DNA of 64,000 nucleotides from Planctomycetota bacterium (GTDB lineage: Bacteria > Planctomycetota > UBA1135 > GCA-002748355): the NCBI GenBank assembly GCA_002748355.1, contig PDSF01000033.1, positions 1 through 64,000 of the forward strand, given 5' to 3'. Of this stretch, positions 42,276 through 50,871 are shown in pieces. Within the stretch, counting starts at the first letter, position 1. Every line of letters begins with the position of its first letter. Position numbers and translations under genes: made by a program. A model generated the notes under the pieces. The model was not told the origin of the DNA. It worked only from the letters and a program-made list of their open reading frames with translations, and made no database searches.

Positions 42276-42830
42276 TCAGTTTCCCCTGATCCCGAGTGTC
42301 CTCTCAGTTGATGTGTGTTGAGCAGTTACCTGAGAGCATGACCTGACCGAGCATCTCAAAGCGGAGAGTCGGGAGGGGCTTTTGAGCCCCTCGGCCACGC
42401 TGCAGTAGTGTTCGGCGAGTTCCTCCTCGACTGGAGTGGAGTTCGCACTCAGTTGAACGAGTTCGAGCTGGCTAAGACCAAGCTGCTTGATGACATAGAC
42501 GGAACCCTGCCTTGCTGCGGCCCCATCCGCATCACCCAGAGCGCAGCAAGGCCGCAGCAGCGGCAGCTGCATCTCCAAAACCGAAGAAGCAAGCGGCGAG
42601 ATTCCCGACAGTTCGCCGAGATACTCAGGTCCGTTGATTTCCAGCTTGGAGTGAATCCTCTCAAGCGCCGAGCTGACAGCGCTCTCCCTTGCCCAGACCC
42701 GGCTCGCAACTGGGCCGGAGATCTCGAGCAAAGCCATGATCGCCACGAAGATCATCAAGGCGACCATGCGAGATCCGGAACGGTGGCAGCGACGCGGTGC
42801 GAGCCTTTCGTTCTTGTCGACCTGGGTCAT
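42276..42830 (-). CDS. Hypothetical single-pass membrane protein, 184 aa
   Basis: Not recognised. The ATG at 42830 has GAGG 5 nt upstream. A basic N-terminus (about 22 residues) is followed by one hydrophobic segment (MVALMIFVAIMALLEIS) and a soluble domain of about 140 residues with a repeated Cys pattern (RPCCALGD, HYCSVAE, LRCSVRSC). A possible intrinsic hairpin (GAGGGGCT with AGCCCCTC) lies inside the last third of the frame at about 42370-42392, so the true 3' end is not certain. The upstream neighbour is a membrane protein gene on the same strand. Confidence 0.55.
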   Translation of the reverse strand: MTQVDKNERLAPRRCHRSGSRMVALMIFVAIMALLEISGPVASRVWARESAVSSALERIHSKLEINGPEYLGELSGISPLASSVLEMQLPLLRPCCALGDADGAAARQGSVYVIKQLGLSQLELVQLSANSTPVEEELAEHYCSVAEGLKSPSRLSALRCSVRSCSQVTAQHTSTERTLGIRGN

Positions 42831-42969
42831 GGCAGCCTCGAAGGGGTGGATTCGAGGCTCCTCTTCGTCCAGACCTAAGCGAGTCCCTTGGCGTTAACCC
42901 CAAGCGCCAATCTCAGCGCCCGCTTGCTGCTATTCGAAAATCCACGCCCCGAGCTTCTTTGCCATCGCC

Positions 42970-43782
42970 TCAGGACAGAAGGAGGACGCTGGCAGCGAGC
43001 GCAGCGGCTCCCAGTATCCATGTCAGCACGCGGAGCAGCTTCGACTGCAGCGACAGCAGCCAAAAGAGGAAGGGAGTGGCGGCGGCCGCAGCCATCACCC
43101 GCTCGTCAAGCTCGATGGCGAAGTGGATGTTGAGCAGCATCGCGCTGAAGAGCACGACAAGGGGGGCAACCCCAGATCGCTTCAAGCTGAAGCGCTTGTG
43201 CACGCCGCCAACAAAAGCCGCAACCGCCAGCATCGCTGCGAGAGCAGCCATCAGTTGCCCCAAAGGGACGCTCGCCCCCTGGATGCAGACAAAGGCCAAG
43301 GCCCCGCTCACCACGGCCCAGCTCAGACTCAGCCAAGGCCCTTCGTCCTCCTCCGCACTACCTTGGGTCGCGAGCAGCGCCAATAAGACGTAGACGAAGC
43401 TGCCTAGGGTCCAGCCCCAGCGCTCGCAAGATCCTCCCGAGCGAGCAGCAGGCAAGACCCAGGCCAGCGCCACCGCCAAGAGCACATAGAAGGTGTAGCG
43501 CAGCTGCGGCCAGGATTTCTTCGGACTCTCGATCAGCCCGACGACTCCCGCAGCAAAGCCCAGCCAAAGTGCCCAATCCACGCCCCGAGACGGCGGATAA
43601 GGGAAACGCCCATCCTGCAAGACCAGGAAGCTGGCAAAAAAGCCGAGGGGCAGGGCGAGAGCCGTGCCCCAAGGCCCCTGCTTCTCCCCGGGCTCCCAGA
43701 TCTTCCAGGCAATCGCCAGGAAGAAGAAGGCGACAAGAGCGGCGGGCAAAGCGCCCTTGAGGGTTTCTACGAGCTGATCCAT
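42970..43782 (-). CDS. Polytopic membrane protein of unknown function
   Basis: From ATG 43782 a 270-aa protein with eight to nine hydrophobic segments and very short loops. Charged loop residues are sparse (KIWEPGEKQGP, PSRGVDW, CERWG, HKRFSLKRSG). No transporter or enzyme signature was recognised. It lies downstream of the TldD gene on the same strand, after a gap of about 120 bp. Confidence 0.75.
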   Translation of the reverse strand: MDQLVETLKGALPAALVAFFFLAIAWKIWEPGEKQGPWGTALALPLGFFASFLVLQDGRFPYPPSRGVDWALWLGFAAGVVGLIESPKKSWPQLRYTFYVLLAVALAWVLPAARSGGSCERWGWTLGSFVYVLLALLATQGSAEEDEGPWLSLSWAVVSGALAFVCIQGASVPLGQLMAALAAMLAVAAFVGGVHKRFSLKRSGVAPLVVLFSAMLLNIHFAIELDERVMAAAAATPFLFWLLSLQSKLLRVLTWILGAAALAASVLLLS

Positions 43783-43902
43783 GTGCTCAGTGTCGCCGCT
43801 AGGGACGGCTGGGTCACGAGATCCGCAGACCCAGCCGACAAACAAAGACAGCTAGCCGCCAGAACTCTGAACCCGGGTCAGAACCCCGACTCAGAGCCTC
43901 GG

Positions 43903-45399
43903 TCATAGTAAGGTCAGCCCACGGAAGCGCGCCGGGCTACAGCCGTGGCTCATCTCCGCGATCTGCATGGGCTGCCCCTTACCGCAATTGGCAACACCCC
44001 AAGCGACCCACTCCTCTGGACCGGCGATGCCATCACAGCTGGCCCAGAACTCAGGCGTGCGGCCTTGATAGGTCGGGTTCTTGTAGAGTCTGCCGAGCTT
44101 GCCGCCCTCGATGCGACGGGCGATCTCCATCGAGAACTGGAAGTTGACCCGCATCTGATCGATGGACCAAGTCTTGACCCCGTCGACCAAAAAGCCGTCG
44201 TCGATGCCTGCCGCCAGCTCCTCAAGCGAGCCTTCACCGGGCATCAGCGAGAGATTAGGGATGCGGATCTGCGGCGGGTAACGCCAGCCATAGGCACGAT
44301 TCGCGCCGAAGCTTCGCTCGCGCCCACAACGCGTCGCAAACTCGCGGTTGGTGAACCAGTTCTCGTGCTGGCCACCGCGCACCACATGCCATCTCTGCCC
44401 CGGCACCCCATCGTCGTCCCAACACATCCGCGCCAGGCCGCCGGGCAGCGTGCTGTCCGCGACGAGGTTGACGATCTCCGAGCCGTAGGAGAATCCTCCC
44501 TGATGTAGTTCCGGCACCATGAACGAGCGTCCCGCCAGATCGGCCTCGAAGCCGAGCACGCGATCGAACTCGTTCGGGTGGCCAACGCTCTCGTGGATCT
44601 GCAGCGCCAGCTGGCTGCCGCCGATGATTACGTCGAAGGCCCCAGCCGGGCAGCTCGGCGCGGTCAGCAGCTCAATCGCTTCCTCGCGGATGCGCTCGGC
44701 GTTGCCCAGCAGATCAAAGGAGCGCACGAGCTCGTAGCCACCCTGCGCGTATTGCCCGCCGAAGCTCGCCGGGTAGCTGCGCGTTTGCACTTCCCCTTCC
44801 CCGACTGCAGTCGCAGAAAAGCCCGCACCCGAGCGCAGCATGCTCTGCTCCACCGACGTGCCATCGCTGGTGTAGAGCCAGTGCTGCTCCCGCAGAAAGC
44901 TCATCGACGCCGAACTCGACTTGATCTCGTCCTTCTTGCGCAAGATCTCGTCGACGGCAAGGAGCAGCCCAAACTGATCGCTGAGCGAGATCTCGAAAGG
45001 ATCCTCCTCAAAGGGACTGCGCCAGACGCCCTGCTGCGGAGGATTCTCCGCAAGCTCCACCGGCTGCTGCCGAAGGCGGCTACCAGCCGCCGCCTGCTCA
45101 TAGGCCTGCGCCGCGAGCTTCAGCAAAAGCTCCTGGCTCGGCTCGGGCGCCGCGGCATAGCCCCAGGCCCCGCCGACCAAGACCCGTACGCCAACCCCCA
45201 GGCTCTGCTCGGTGTTGAGGCCACTCACCTGCCCCATGCGCACCGACAGCTCGCGCCGGTCTTCGCGGACAAAGCGCACGTCGCAGTAGCTCGCCCCCAA
45301 GCGCTGCGCACAATCGATCGCAGCTCGGGCATAGCTCTCGAAGTCCTGGTTCTCCGGAGAACGCTGCTGCGTCGTCTCGAACTCAATTGCTTCTAGCAT
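43903..45399 (-). CDS. tldD: TldD-type metalloprotease subunit
   Basis: Catalytic subunit of the TldD/TldE heterodimeric protease that trims peptides such as microcin B17 precursor and CcdA. It is 498 aa, with the HExxxH zinc motif at His269-Glu270 to His274 (IHESVGHPNEFD). The third ligand is probably the Cys of ANCGKGQP near the C-terminus. An N-terminal mixed domain contains YCDVRFV and the GLNTEQSLGVGVRVL region. It begins 14 bp after the TldE gene, so both are expressed together. No peptide substrate gene is obvious in the window. Confidence 0.93.
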   Translation of the reverse strand: MLEAIEFETTQQRSPENQDFESYARAAIDCAQRLGASYCDVRFVREDRRELSVRMGQVSGLNTEQSLGVGVRVLVGGAWGYAAAPEPSQELLLKLAAQAYEQAAAGSRLRQQPVELAENPPQQGVWRSPFEEDPFEISLSDQFGLLLAVDEILRKKDEIKSSSASMSFLREQHWLYTSDGTSVEQSMLRSGAGFSATAVGEGEVQTRSYPASFGGQYAQGGYELVRSFDLLGNAERIREEAIELLTAPSCPAGAFDVIIGGSQLALQIHESVGHPNEFDRVLGFEADLAGRSFMVPELHQGGFSYGSEIVNLVADSTLPGGLARMCWDDDGVPGQRWHVVRGGQHENWFTNREFATRCGRERSFGANRAYGWRYPPQIRIPNLSLMPGEGSLEELAAGIDDGFLVDGVKTWSIDQMRVNFQFSMEIARRIEGGKLGRLYKNPTYQGRTPEFWASCDGIAGPEEWVAWGVANCGKGQPMQIAEMSHGCSPARFRGLTLL

Positions 45400-45413
45400 C
45401 TTCTTGGGACTCC

Positions 45414-46766
45414 TCAGAACGATGTGCTGCTGGTGAAGGTGAAGGCCGGCAGGACCATGGATCTGGTCTGGATCGAGCCACCAAAGAAGGCCTCGCAGAG
45501 GGTCGGGTCGTCACCGATCGCGGTGACATCCCGGAAGGCCTCGACGAGAGACTGGGTAAAACGCATGTTCTTGACCGCGTGCTTCACCTTGCCGTCCTCG
45601 ACAAGGAAGGTGCCATTGCGGGTCATGCCGGTCACGACAACCGGCAGCGGCTCGCTGAGGTTGATGTAGTGGAACTGGGTGACCAGCAACCCATCCCCAA
45701 GCTTCGCCATCATGTCCTGGCTGCTTGGCCCGGCCGCTTCGAGCATCAGGCTCGAAGGGATGGGACCGCGGGCGCTGGGCTGCAAGCCAGCGTGGCCGGT
45801 CGACTCGGTCTGGCCCTCGGCCGCGGTCACCCGGTCCCAGACAACGCCACGCGCCACTCCGCCTTCGATCAGGGTCACGGCCTTGCGGTCCTGCCCCTCC
45901 AGGTCAAAGCCCGGCCTGGCGAAGCTCGCCAAGTGCCCATCGTCACGAATGCTCATCTTGTCGCTGAGCACCCTCTCGCCGATCTTATTGGAGAGGAAGC
46001 TCCTACCTTCGAGAAAGGCCCGCGCCCCGAGCCCCGCCGACGCCAAGAAAAGCAGCAGGTCACTGACCGGCCGCGGCTCAAGCAGCACGGGCCAGGCCTT
46101 GGCCTCTACTTCGATGGGATTCATCGACGCCAGACACTTATCCAGGGCCCTCTGCCCAGCCGCATCGACTTCGGCCTCGCTAAGGGCACGGCCATGGGCA
46201 ATCACGTGGCCCACGCCTGCCCCATCGCCCTTGAGCACCGTCGAGGAGAATCCTCCAGTGCCGGTATAAGCATGCCGGAAGCAGCCGGAGCTGGTGGCGT
46301 AGCTCAGAGACTCACCCTTGGTCTCATAAAAGCCCGTCGCCACAGCGCCGCTTTCGCGGACCCGCGTGAGGTAGGGTTCGAGTTCGGCAACTTTGGTCGC
46401 CTGGGCATGCTCGGCCAAGGCCTTCGCCTGCTCGAAGTCCTGCCCGCCGTCGCTGCTCTGGCTCTCGCCGGCCAAGGGCGGCAGCGTCAGCTCAGGTGCG
46501 AACTCGGCCGAGGTCCAAGCCGCGTCGATGGCCTGCTGCAAGGCCTCCGGCGCCGACGAGCTGGCGCGGGCCCGCCCCTGGCGCCCCCCGCGGATCAGCC
46601 GCAGATCGATGGAGAGTTCGGAGAGAGCGTTCTGCTCACTCGGCCCACTCTCAGCAAGCCGCAGGGAATTGCCGCGTGCGGCCGAGATCACGATCTCGGT
46701 GCCGTCCGCTGGCGAACGTGCGAGGATCTCCTCGCAAAGTTTCTTGGCGTCGTCACGAGTCCACAT
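45414..46766 (-). CDS. pmbA: TldE/PmbA-type metalloprotease partner subunit
   Basis: Partner of TldD, 450 aa. The fold and signatures match the PmbA family (SFLSNKIGERVLSD, IEGGVARGVVWDRVTA, TGMTRNGTFLVEDGKV, MRFTQSLVEAF), but the HExxxH motif is absent, as expected for the non-catalytic TldE subunit. It starts at ATG 46766 and is followed 14 bp later by tldD. This order makes a two-gene operon. It shapes the substrate cleft in the known complex. Confidence 0.92.
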   Translation of the reverse strand: MWTRDDAKKLCEEILARSPADGTEIVISAARGNSLRLAESGPSEQNALSELSIDLRLIRGGRQGRARASSSAPEALQQAIDAAWTSAEFAPELTLPPLAGESQSSDGGQDFEQAKALAEHAQATKVAELEPYLTRVRESGAVATGFYETKGESLSYATSSGCFRHAYTGTGGFSSTVLKGDGAGVGHVIAHGRALSEAEVDAAGQRALDKCLASMNPIEVEAKAWPVLLEPRPVSDLLLFLASAGLGARAFLEGRSFLSNKIGERVLSDKMSIRDDGHLASFARPGFDLEGQDRKAVTLIEGGVARGVVWDRVTAAEGQTESTGHAGLQPSARGPIPSSLMLEAAGPSSQDMMAKLGDGLLVTQFHYINLSEPLPVVVTGMTRNGTFLVEDGKVKHAVKNMRFTQSLVEAFRDVTAIGDDPTLCEAFFGGSIQTRSMVLPAFTFTSSTSF

Positions 46767-46855
46767 GGCGGCGCAGTCTAGCAGGCAGCTGCAGAAGTCG
46801 AGTGAAGTCCGCAGTAGCTCGCCGAACTGCAGCGGCTCACCGAATCACCCCGCCC

Positions 46856-46891
46856 CCAAAATTGCAGCGAGGGGCACTTGGCCCCCTCGCT
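46856..46891 (-). terminator. Intrinsic terminator after the tail-anchored protein gene
   Basis: On the minus strand a 9-bp stem (AGCGAGGGG / CCCCTCGCT) with an 8-nt loop is followed within 5 nt by TTTT. It begins 17 bp beyond the stop codon of the upstream gene (46909). Confidence 0.7.
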
Positions 46892-46908
46892 GGCAGATCC
46901 CGGCTAAC

Positions 46909-48000
46909 TCAGCCGCCAAGGACCAGGGTGAAGAGCACGATCACGACCGCAGCCGCCACGACGACCAGCATCGTGGTGATCGCCCGTGTCGACTTCTGGT
47001 TCGACTCCATCATCTGCTCGAGCTTGCGCAGATGCGCGTCCTGCGAGCGCTGGAAGCTGTCGTGCGTCTCTTCCTGAGTCTTGCGGAAGGTCTCGGAAGC
47101 ACGCGCGTGGCTACGCTCGAAGCTGGCCGCCGTCTCGCGCACCGCCTTCTGGCTCTCGGTCGTCAGAGTGCCGATCGAGTCGTGGATGCGATTCATCGTG
47201 TCGCGGAAGTCATCGAGAGTGCGCTCGGTGCGCCGCTCAGCAAGGGCGTTGCTCTCAAGAGCCTGGTGGATGCCATCGAGGAGCTGCGGCAGGCCACCGA
47301 GGCGATCGAGCAGCTTGCCGGTCTGCTCCTTCTGCTCGGTCATCTGCATCGCGACCTTGGCCATGAAGTCAATCTGTGCCCGCGCCATCGCCGGCATATC
47401 GTCGAACTTCGAGCTCATTTCCCGAGCCTGGGCGCCCTGATCCACCATGCGCTCGTCGATGGTCTTCAGCAGCTTGGACAGATCTTGGAAGCCGTCGGTT
47501 AGGGCCTGGGCGGCTTCTTCACGCTTGCTGGTGCCAAGGACGCGAGACATCACACTGGGACTCTCTTGGCTTTGCACCTGGATGGCTGGGGTCGGCGGCT
47601 GCGGGGGAAGGTCCATCTTCGGCGTCTCCTTCTGCGGAGCCTCCGGGCTGGGGCTGGGCTGCGCCGCCTTCGGCGCCGAGGGCTTGCTGCTCACGCTGCC
47701 ATTCGCCGGGCTCTTCGGCTCGGGCGTCGGGATCACTTTTGCCTCGGGCGTACGAGCCTCCGGCTTATTGGCCTCGGGCTTATTCGCCTCAGGTTTCGTA
47801 CGCTCCGGCTGCTTCGCCACCGGCGCGCTCGGCTTCTTCGCCGCATCGCGAGCGACCTTGGACTCGGGCCTGGGCACGACACGATCGCGCTTGGCCAGAT
47901 CGGGCTTCTTCACGCCGCGATCACTGCTGCGTGGAGGACTCTTCTCGTCGGTCTTAGCACCGCCGAAAAGCTTTTCGAAGAAGGTAGGCTTCTTCACCAT
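46909..48000 (-). CDS. Pro-rich, coiled-coil, C-terminally membrane-anchored protein
   Basis: Not assigned to a family. From ATG 48000 (AGGAG 8 nt upstream) it has 363 aa. The first 145 residues are basic and Pro/Ala-rich, with repeated KPEAN/PEAR units and no predicted fold. Residues about 150-335 form long amphipathic helices with many Gln, Glu and Met, like methyl-accepting or RmuC-type coiled coils. The last 25 residues are a hydrophobic helix (TTMLVVVAAAVVIVLFTLVLGG, read in parts), making it a tail-anchored protein with its bulk in the cytoplasm. A scaffold role is only a guess. Confidence 0.75.
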   Translation of the reverse strand: MVKKPTFFEKLFGGAKTDEKSPPRSSDRGVKKPDLAKRDRVVPRPESKVARDAAKKPSAPVAKQPERTKPEANKPEANKPEARTPEAKVIPTPEPKSPANGSVSSKPSAPKAAQPSPSPEAPQKETPKMDLPPQPPTPAIQVQSQESPSVMSRVLGTSKREEAAQALTDGFQDLSKLLKTIDERMVDQGAQAREMSSKFDDMPAMARAQIDFMAKVAMQMTEQKEQTGKLLDRLGGLPQLLDGIHQALESNALAERRTERTLDDFRDTMNRIHDSIGTLTTESQKAVRETAASFERSHARASETFRKTQEETHDSFQRSQDAHLRKLEQMMESNQKSTRAITTMLVVVAAAVVIVLFTLVLGG

Positions 48001-48631
48001 GACATCGGCTCCTGTATCCCGACAGCCTGAACGGCTCGGGTAGGGGAGAATCGGAAGGCGGACAGCCGGCCAACTCGGGACCGGGCGCCTGCAGGGGTGA
48101 ACCAGTGCGGCGAGAGAGAAACGGCCCGTGAGAAGAGAGGGCGTGATCGCTGGGCGGCGATCACGGGGGCGCGAGCCGAGCCGCAAGGGCTCGTGGACGA
48201 CTGCGTGCCCTGGGAGCCGAGGCCTGCGCATCGCCGGCTCCAGCTCGGGTCCTTGGAGACGCGAACGAGACCCGAGTCGAAGCTTCGCAAAGAAGCTCTT
48301 CTCGAGACCGCAGTCGGCAAAGCTCCTGCCTCGCCGAACGCCAAAAGATCGAAAAAGATCCCCGGCGCCTCTCGCGCTCTATTCATGCCCCCCATGAGGG
48401 CCCCTCCCATCCCTATGCACCCAAGGCCCAGAGGCCAAAGATGCGATACGAGCGCGTCCAACCCCCAACCGCCCGGGGGACGGGCGCTCCGTCACAGGCG
48501 CGAAGTCTAAGAAGCCTGCGGAAGTCCCACAAGCGGGGGGACCCGCATTCCCTTTCCTAGCTCAAGTCTTGACGACACTTTTCGCGCCCCTACTCTCTCT
48601 GCCCCACTCACGAGTGGGACCACGAACACGT
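48001..48631. other. Intergenic region, 631 bp, before tRNA-Ala
   Basis: No convincing gene: open frames on both strands lack ribosome binding sites and have Arg/Pro/Ser-rich translations typical of GC-rich spacer. A 6-bp palindrome with a 4-nt loop (CCCACT CACG AGTGGG, 48603-48618) lies 14 bp before the tRNA. A -35-like TTGACG occurs at about 48568 but no good -10 follows. Confidence 0.55.
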
Positions 48632-48707
<76 letters not shown>

Positions 48708-48712
48708 AGCAA

Positions 48713-48752
48713 GGCGGCGCGGAGTCAAACGACTCCGCGCCGCCTTTTTTTC
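48713..48752 (+). terminator. Rho-independent terminator of tRNA-Ala
   Basis: A 14-bp perfect GC-rich stem (GGCGGCGCGGAGTC with GACTCCGCGCCGCC), loop AAAC, followed by eight T residues. One of the clearest intrinsic terminators in the window. Confidence 0.97.
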
Positions 48753-48793
48753 CTTTGGTTTTGCCTTTGGACGCCGCAGCGAACGAGGCGTGA

Positions 48794-49132
48794 CACTCCA
48801 ATCTGCAGTACACATACGGCAAGGAGCCGCGCACGCCGCAGTATCTCCGCCACAAGGCCAGCGGTCAGGCCTAGACCTACGTGACCGAGCCGGACGGCCG
48901 CCGCCGGGCGAACCCCAAGCGCAAGCTGTCGAACTCCTACACGACCGAGACCTACCGCAGAGCCGTGCATCGCGCCTGCACGGCCGCCGGAGTCCCGACC
49001 TGGTCCCCCAATCAGCTCCGGCACACGGGACTCACCAATGCCGCGCGCTCCAACTGCCGGACCGCTCTCTACAAGCCCGTGATCCGAGACTTCCACGGCT
49101 GTGCTCTGGACTTCGCAGCTCTCGCCAGCTGA
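48794..49132 (+). pseudogene. Broken tyrosine-recombinase (phage-type integrase) gene
   Basis: One plus-strand frame joins two parts of an integrase. The first part (TPQYLRHKASGQA) resembles the N-terminal signature of planctomycete integrases and ends at TAG 48872-48874. The second part, in the same frame, is the C-terminal catalytic region: NSYTTETYRRAVHRAC, GVPTWSPNQLRHTGLT, containing the conserved Arg-His pair. The middle of the protein, including the first catalytic Arg, is missing. After the RH motif the frame drifts into unrelated residues with no active-site Tyr. It starts 87 bp from the tRNA-Ala 3' end, the usual place for an integrase of a tRNA-targeting element. Confidence 0.75.
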
Positions 49133-49401
49133 TCGTCGAGTCTCAGCAAGCCCAACGAGTCGCCCCGAATGGCTTCGCCCATCAGCGAGAGTTCCTCCCC
49201 GACCTTTTGGCAGCCTTGTGCAGGTCTACAAACAGATCCCCGAACTCGCCCACCCTGTGCTCCCTGGGACGCAGATACCTACATGGAAAGACCCTGGCGA
49301 CGACCAGCTGAGGCAGGAGAATACCCGGTCAGCGACCCCAGAATCCCGGGGGCCATAACACCAGAGCAGTAGCAGATTTTCCCACCGGACTTGGAGCCGA
49401 C

Positions 49402-49926
49402 ATGACGAGCCCATTACCAGCTCGCTGCTTCGATCGCGGCCTCGCCATCGACCTCATCTTCCGAGGAGAAGGGCCGGAGTTCGGCGATCTCTTCCTCATC
49501 ACAGGTGATGAGCACCCCTCGTTCCCACCGAAGAGCCGGCTCTTTGCCAAGCTCTCCGATCTCGGATTCGAGCAGATCGACGACTTCTTCGGCATCCGCT
49601 CGGACTCGGCGCGCGGTGATGATGTGGCCGTCTGGTTGATCCCCGTGATCGATGACGAGGAGGCATTTCATGAGCCGGGCCCGTTCGATGCCATTCGGTT
49701 GACCTTCGATGCGCTCCGACATCCTGAGGATCGCGCCGAGTTGTTCATCACGGCCATACTTCGGTTGGCTCGATCACTGCCAGTTGCTGCCTTCGATGTA
49801 GCTCGCTACCGCAGCGTCCCCGAAGCCGAGCTGGAGGCGCATGTCCGCCGCGACATCCATGACATCCACGCCCATTGGCACTCGCGGGACATCGAGTGCG
49901 GGAGCGCTGCCGCGATGCGCCTGTGA
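49402..49926 (+). CDS. Hypothetical protein, 174 aa
   Basis: Not recognised. ATG 49402 has GGAG 5 nt upstream. The product is a soluble acidic 174-aa protein with alternating strands and helices (AIDLIFRGEGPEFGDLF, FDAIRLTFDAL, ELFITAILRLAR) and no membrane segment. The size, acidic character and lack of relatives known to me resemble orphan cargo or immunity-type proteins. It lies in the scar between the broken integrase and the IstB fragment, 50 bp before another orphan gene. Confidence 0.65.
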   Translation: MTSPLPARCFDRGLAIDLIFRGEGPEFGDLFLITGDEHPSFPPKSRLFAKLSDLGFEQIDDFFGIRSDSARGDDVAVWLIPVIDDEEAFHEPGPFDAIRLTFDALRHPEDRAELFITAILRLARSLPVAAFDVARYRSVPEAELEAHVRRDIHDIHAHWHSRDIECGSAAAMRL

Positions 49927-49976
49927 GCCTTCGACATCTGCCCCCTTGGGCGAACGACCCCGCATGAACCGGAGAA

Positions 49977-50420
49977 GTGGTGACGACGATGGGCTTACTC
50001 AGCGAGTTCTTCCTCGCGGAGAGTGACTACGCGGCGAGCCGCTACCACGCTCAACCCGAAGGCTCGGCCGACGAGTTGAGGAGCTGCTGGAAGGGCATCA
50101 CCAGCGTGGAAGCCGGCATGTTGCTCGCAGTTCTGCGAGGCGAAGACCCGGCGGAAGCATGGGGCGAGGACATACGAGGGATCGATCCGGGAGGCGAGGA
50201 GGAGGCATGGCTCTTCGCCCTTCCGCCTGACTTCGCGCAACTGCTGTCCGCCCAGGATCCGGCGAGCTTCACGCCCAAGGCATGGGAGCAACTAGCCGGA
50301 CTCGAGGAGTGGGCTGCCTGGACGGAGGAGGAGCTGGGAGCGGTCGCCGCCGATCTTGTCCGGCTCTCGCAGGTCGGCACCCATCGCGGCCTGAGTATGT
50401 ACCTGCAGGTCTCGCTCTAG
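49977..50420 (+). CDS. Hypothetical acidic protein, 147 aa
   Basis: Not recognised with certainty. An acidic protein with LLSEFFLAESDYAASRY at the N-terminus, many Glu/Trp residues (AWTEEELGAVAADL) and a C-terminal hydrophobic strand (RGLSMYLQVSL), somewhat like small DUF1877-type or immunity-like proteins. The start is uncertain: GTG 49977 or 49980 (GGAG 5 nt before the latter) or ATG 49989. It follows the other orphan gene by 50 bp on the same strand and may be co-transcribed. Confidence 0.6.
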   Translation: MVTTMGLLSEFFLAESDYAASRYHAQPEGSADELRSCWKGITSVEAGMLLAVLRGEDPAEAWGEDIRGIDPGGEEEAWLFALPPDFAQLLSAQDPASFTPKAWEQLAGLEEWAAWTEEELGAVAADLVRLSQVGTHRGLSMYLQVSL

Positions 50421-50579
50421 CCCAACTTGAACAGTTCGTCGCGTAGATGGCCTCCCGTTGGCCATGGGGTGGCGATCCTTCAAAAAGTTGGCACTACATT
50501 TCTGCGGGAAGTGAGGGCAGCCGAAGCCTCTTCGGGAGCCGCCTTCTCGCGATCGGGCTCCACGACGCAGCGCAACGAG

Positions 50580-50752
50580 AACGTGGTGATTGTCGGCCCG
50601 ACGGGCGTCGGCAAGTCGCATCTCCCGCAAGCCATCGGGCATCGAGCTTGCCGGGCAGGGCACACGGTGCAGTACCTCTCCGCGCACACGATGCTGAGCA
50701 AGCTGCGCGCATCACGCGCGGACCAGAGCTACGACCGGACGCTCGCTCGAGA
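50580..50752 (+). pseudogene. IS21-family IstB ATPase fragment
   Basis: A plus-strand segment encoding about 57 residues matches the core of IstB helper ATPases: NVVIVGPTGVGKSHL (Walker A), QAIGHRACRAGHTVQYL, then LRASRADQSYDRTLA. The N-terminal domain, Walker B (IDDFG) and the rest are absent, and no IstA transposase is found. This is a small relic of an IS21-type insertion sequence near the right end of the scar. No terminal inverted repeats were recognised. Confidence 0.7.
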
Positions 50753-50871
50753 TCGACGGTCAGTCCTTCCGCACGCACAACCGCGCACAGCTCGTGGCCA
50801 ACGGAAGGCCGGAAATCCAGCCACGATCGAGAATCTCAAATGGCTCCGTTTGCCGACCCGCCAAGCCCCGC

